DNA of 5,278 bases, from NCBI GenBank assembly GCA_964449305.1, contig CAYUYM010000221.1, positions 1-5,278 of the forward strand, read 5' to 3'. Below the pieces are notes generated by a model. That model did no database searches and was not told where the DNA came from. It worked only from the letters and a program-made list of their open reading frames with translations. A program made the translations under genes and the position numbers. Shown here one piece after another: positions 5,269 through 5,278 of this stretch (the first letter of the stretch is position 1; every line of letters starts with the position of its first letter). The stretch comes from CAYUYM01 sp964449305. Its GTDB lineage: Bacteria; Bacteroidota; Ignavibacteria; SZUA-365; CAYQST01.

Positions 5269-5278
5269 GACGGAATGG

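Noticed and set aside
5016..5270. 84-codon plus-strand open frame in the repeat region
   Set aside because: Its translation (MPAQAGIH, EPVEV) is the known false product of dispersed DNA repeats, and the 9-bp units explain its periodic residues.

Overview
The window carries five protein-coding genes, one cut by the left edge. They form two units reading away from each other from a 199-bp gap. On the minus strand, in transcription order, are a PAS-domain sigma-54 enhancer-binding regulator, a small NifX/NifB-C-like (orange-protein-like) protein, a multiheme c-type cytochrome lipoprotein with ten CXXCH sites plus one CX3CH, and a rhodanese-like lipoprotein that runs off the window. On the plus strand is a CorA-family divalent-cation channel, followed by about 300 bp of non-coding repeat DNA.

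The clearest story is a self-contained sigma-54 circuit. The 153 bp between the regulator's stop codon and the NifX-like gene holds two perfect 16-bp palindromes of the form GTTGCA-N4-TGCAAC, with centres 30 bp apart. Downstream of them lies a sigma-54 type -24/-12 element with correct spacing, about 30 nt before the NifX-like start codon. The palindromes sit about 95 and 125 bp upstream of the predicted transcription start, where enhancer-binding proteins usually bind. The proximal palindrome is also the core of a good intrinsic terminator for the regulator's own transcript: an 11-bp stem, a GAAA loop and a run of six T. The same 30 bp therefore appears to end one gene and activate the next operon.

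The target operon is NifX-like, then multiheme cytochrome, then rhodanese lipoprotein, with gaps of 42 and 48 nt. It looks like a respiratory or extracellular redox module. A multiheme lipoprotein cytochrome beside a rhodanese lipoprotein recalls the Geobacter ext-type conduit and selenite/tellurite operons (ExtKL and ExtH). A NifX-domain protein under sigma-54 control recalls the orange protein operon of Desulfovibrio. The combination is unfamiliar to me and is the main item of interest.

The organism is a fairly high-GC anaerobic or facultative Gram-negative bacterium. Both lipoproteins have acidic or Lys-Asp-rich residues just after the lipobox cysteine, similar to the surface-export signals of Bacteroidota. 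The corA promoter also fits the Bacteroidota -33/-7 pattern. The right-end repeats are of kinds spread through many environmental genomes. A Bacteroidota/Ignavibacteria-type (FCB) host is my best guess, but a delta-proteobacterial lineage is not excluded.
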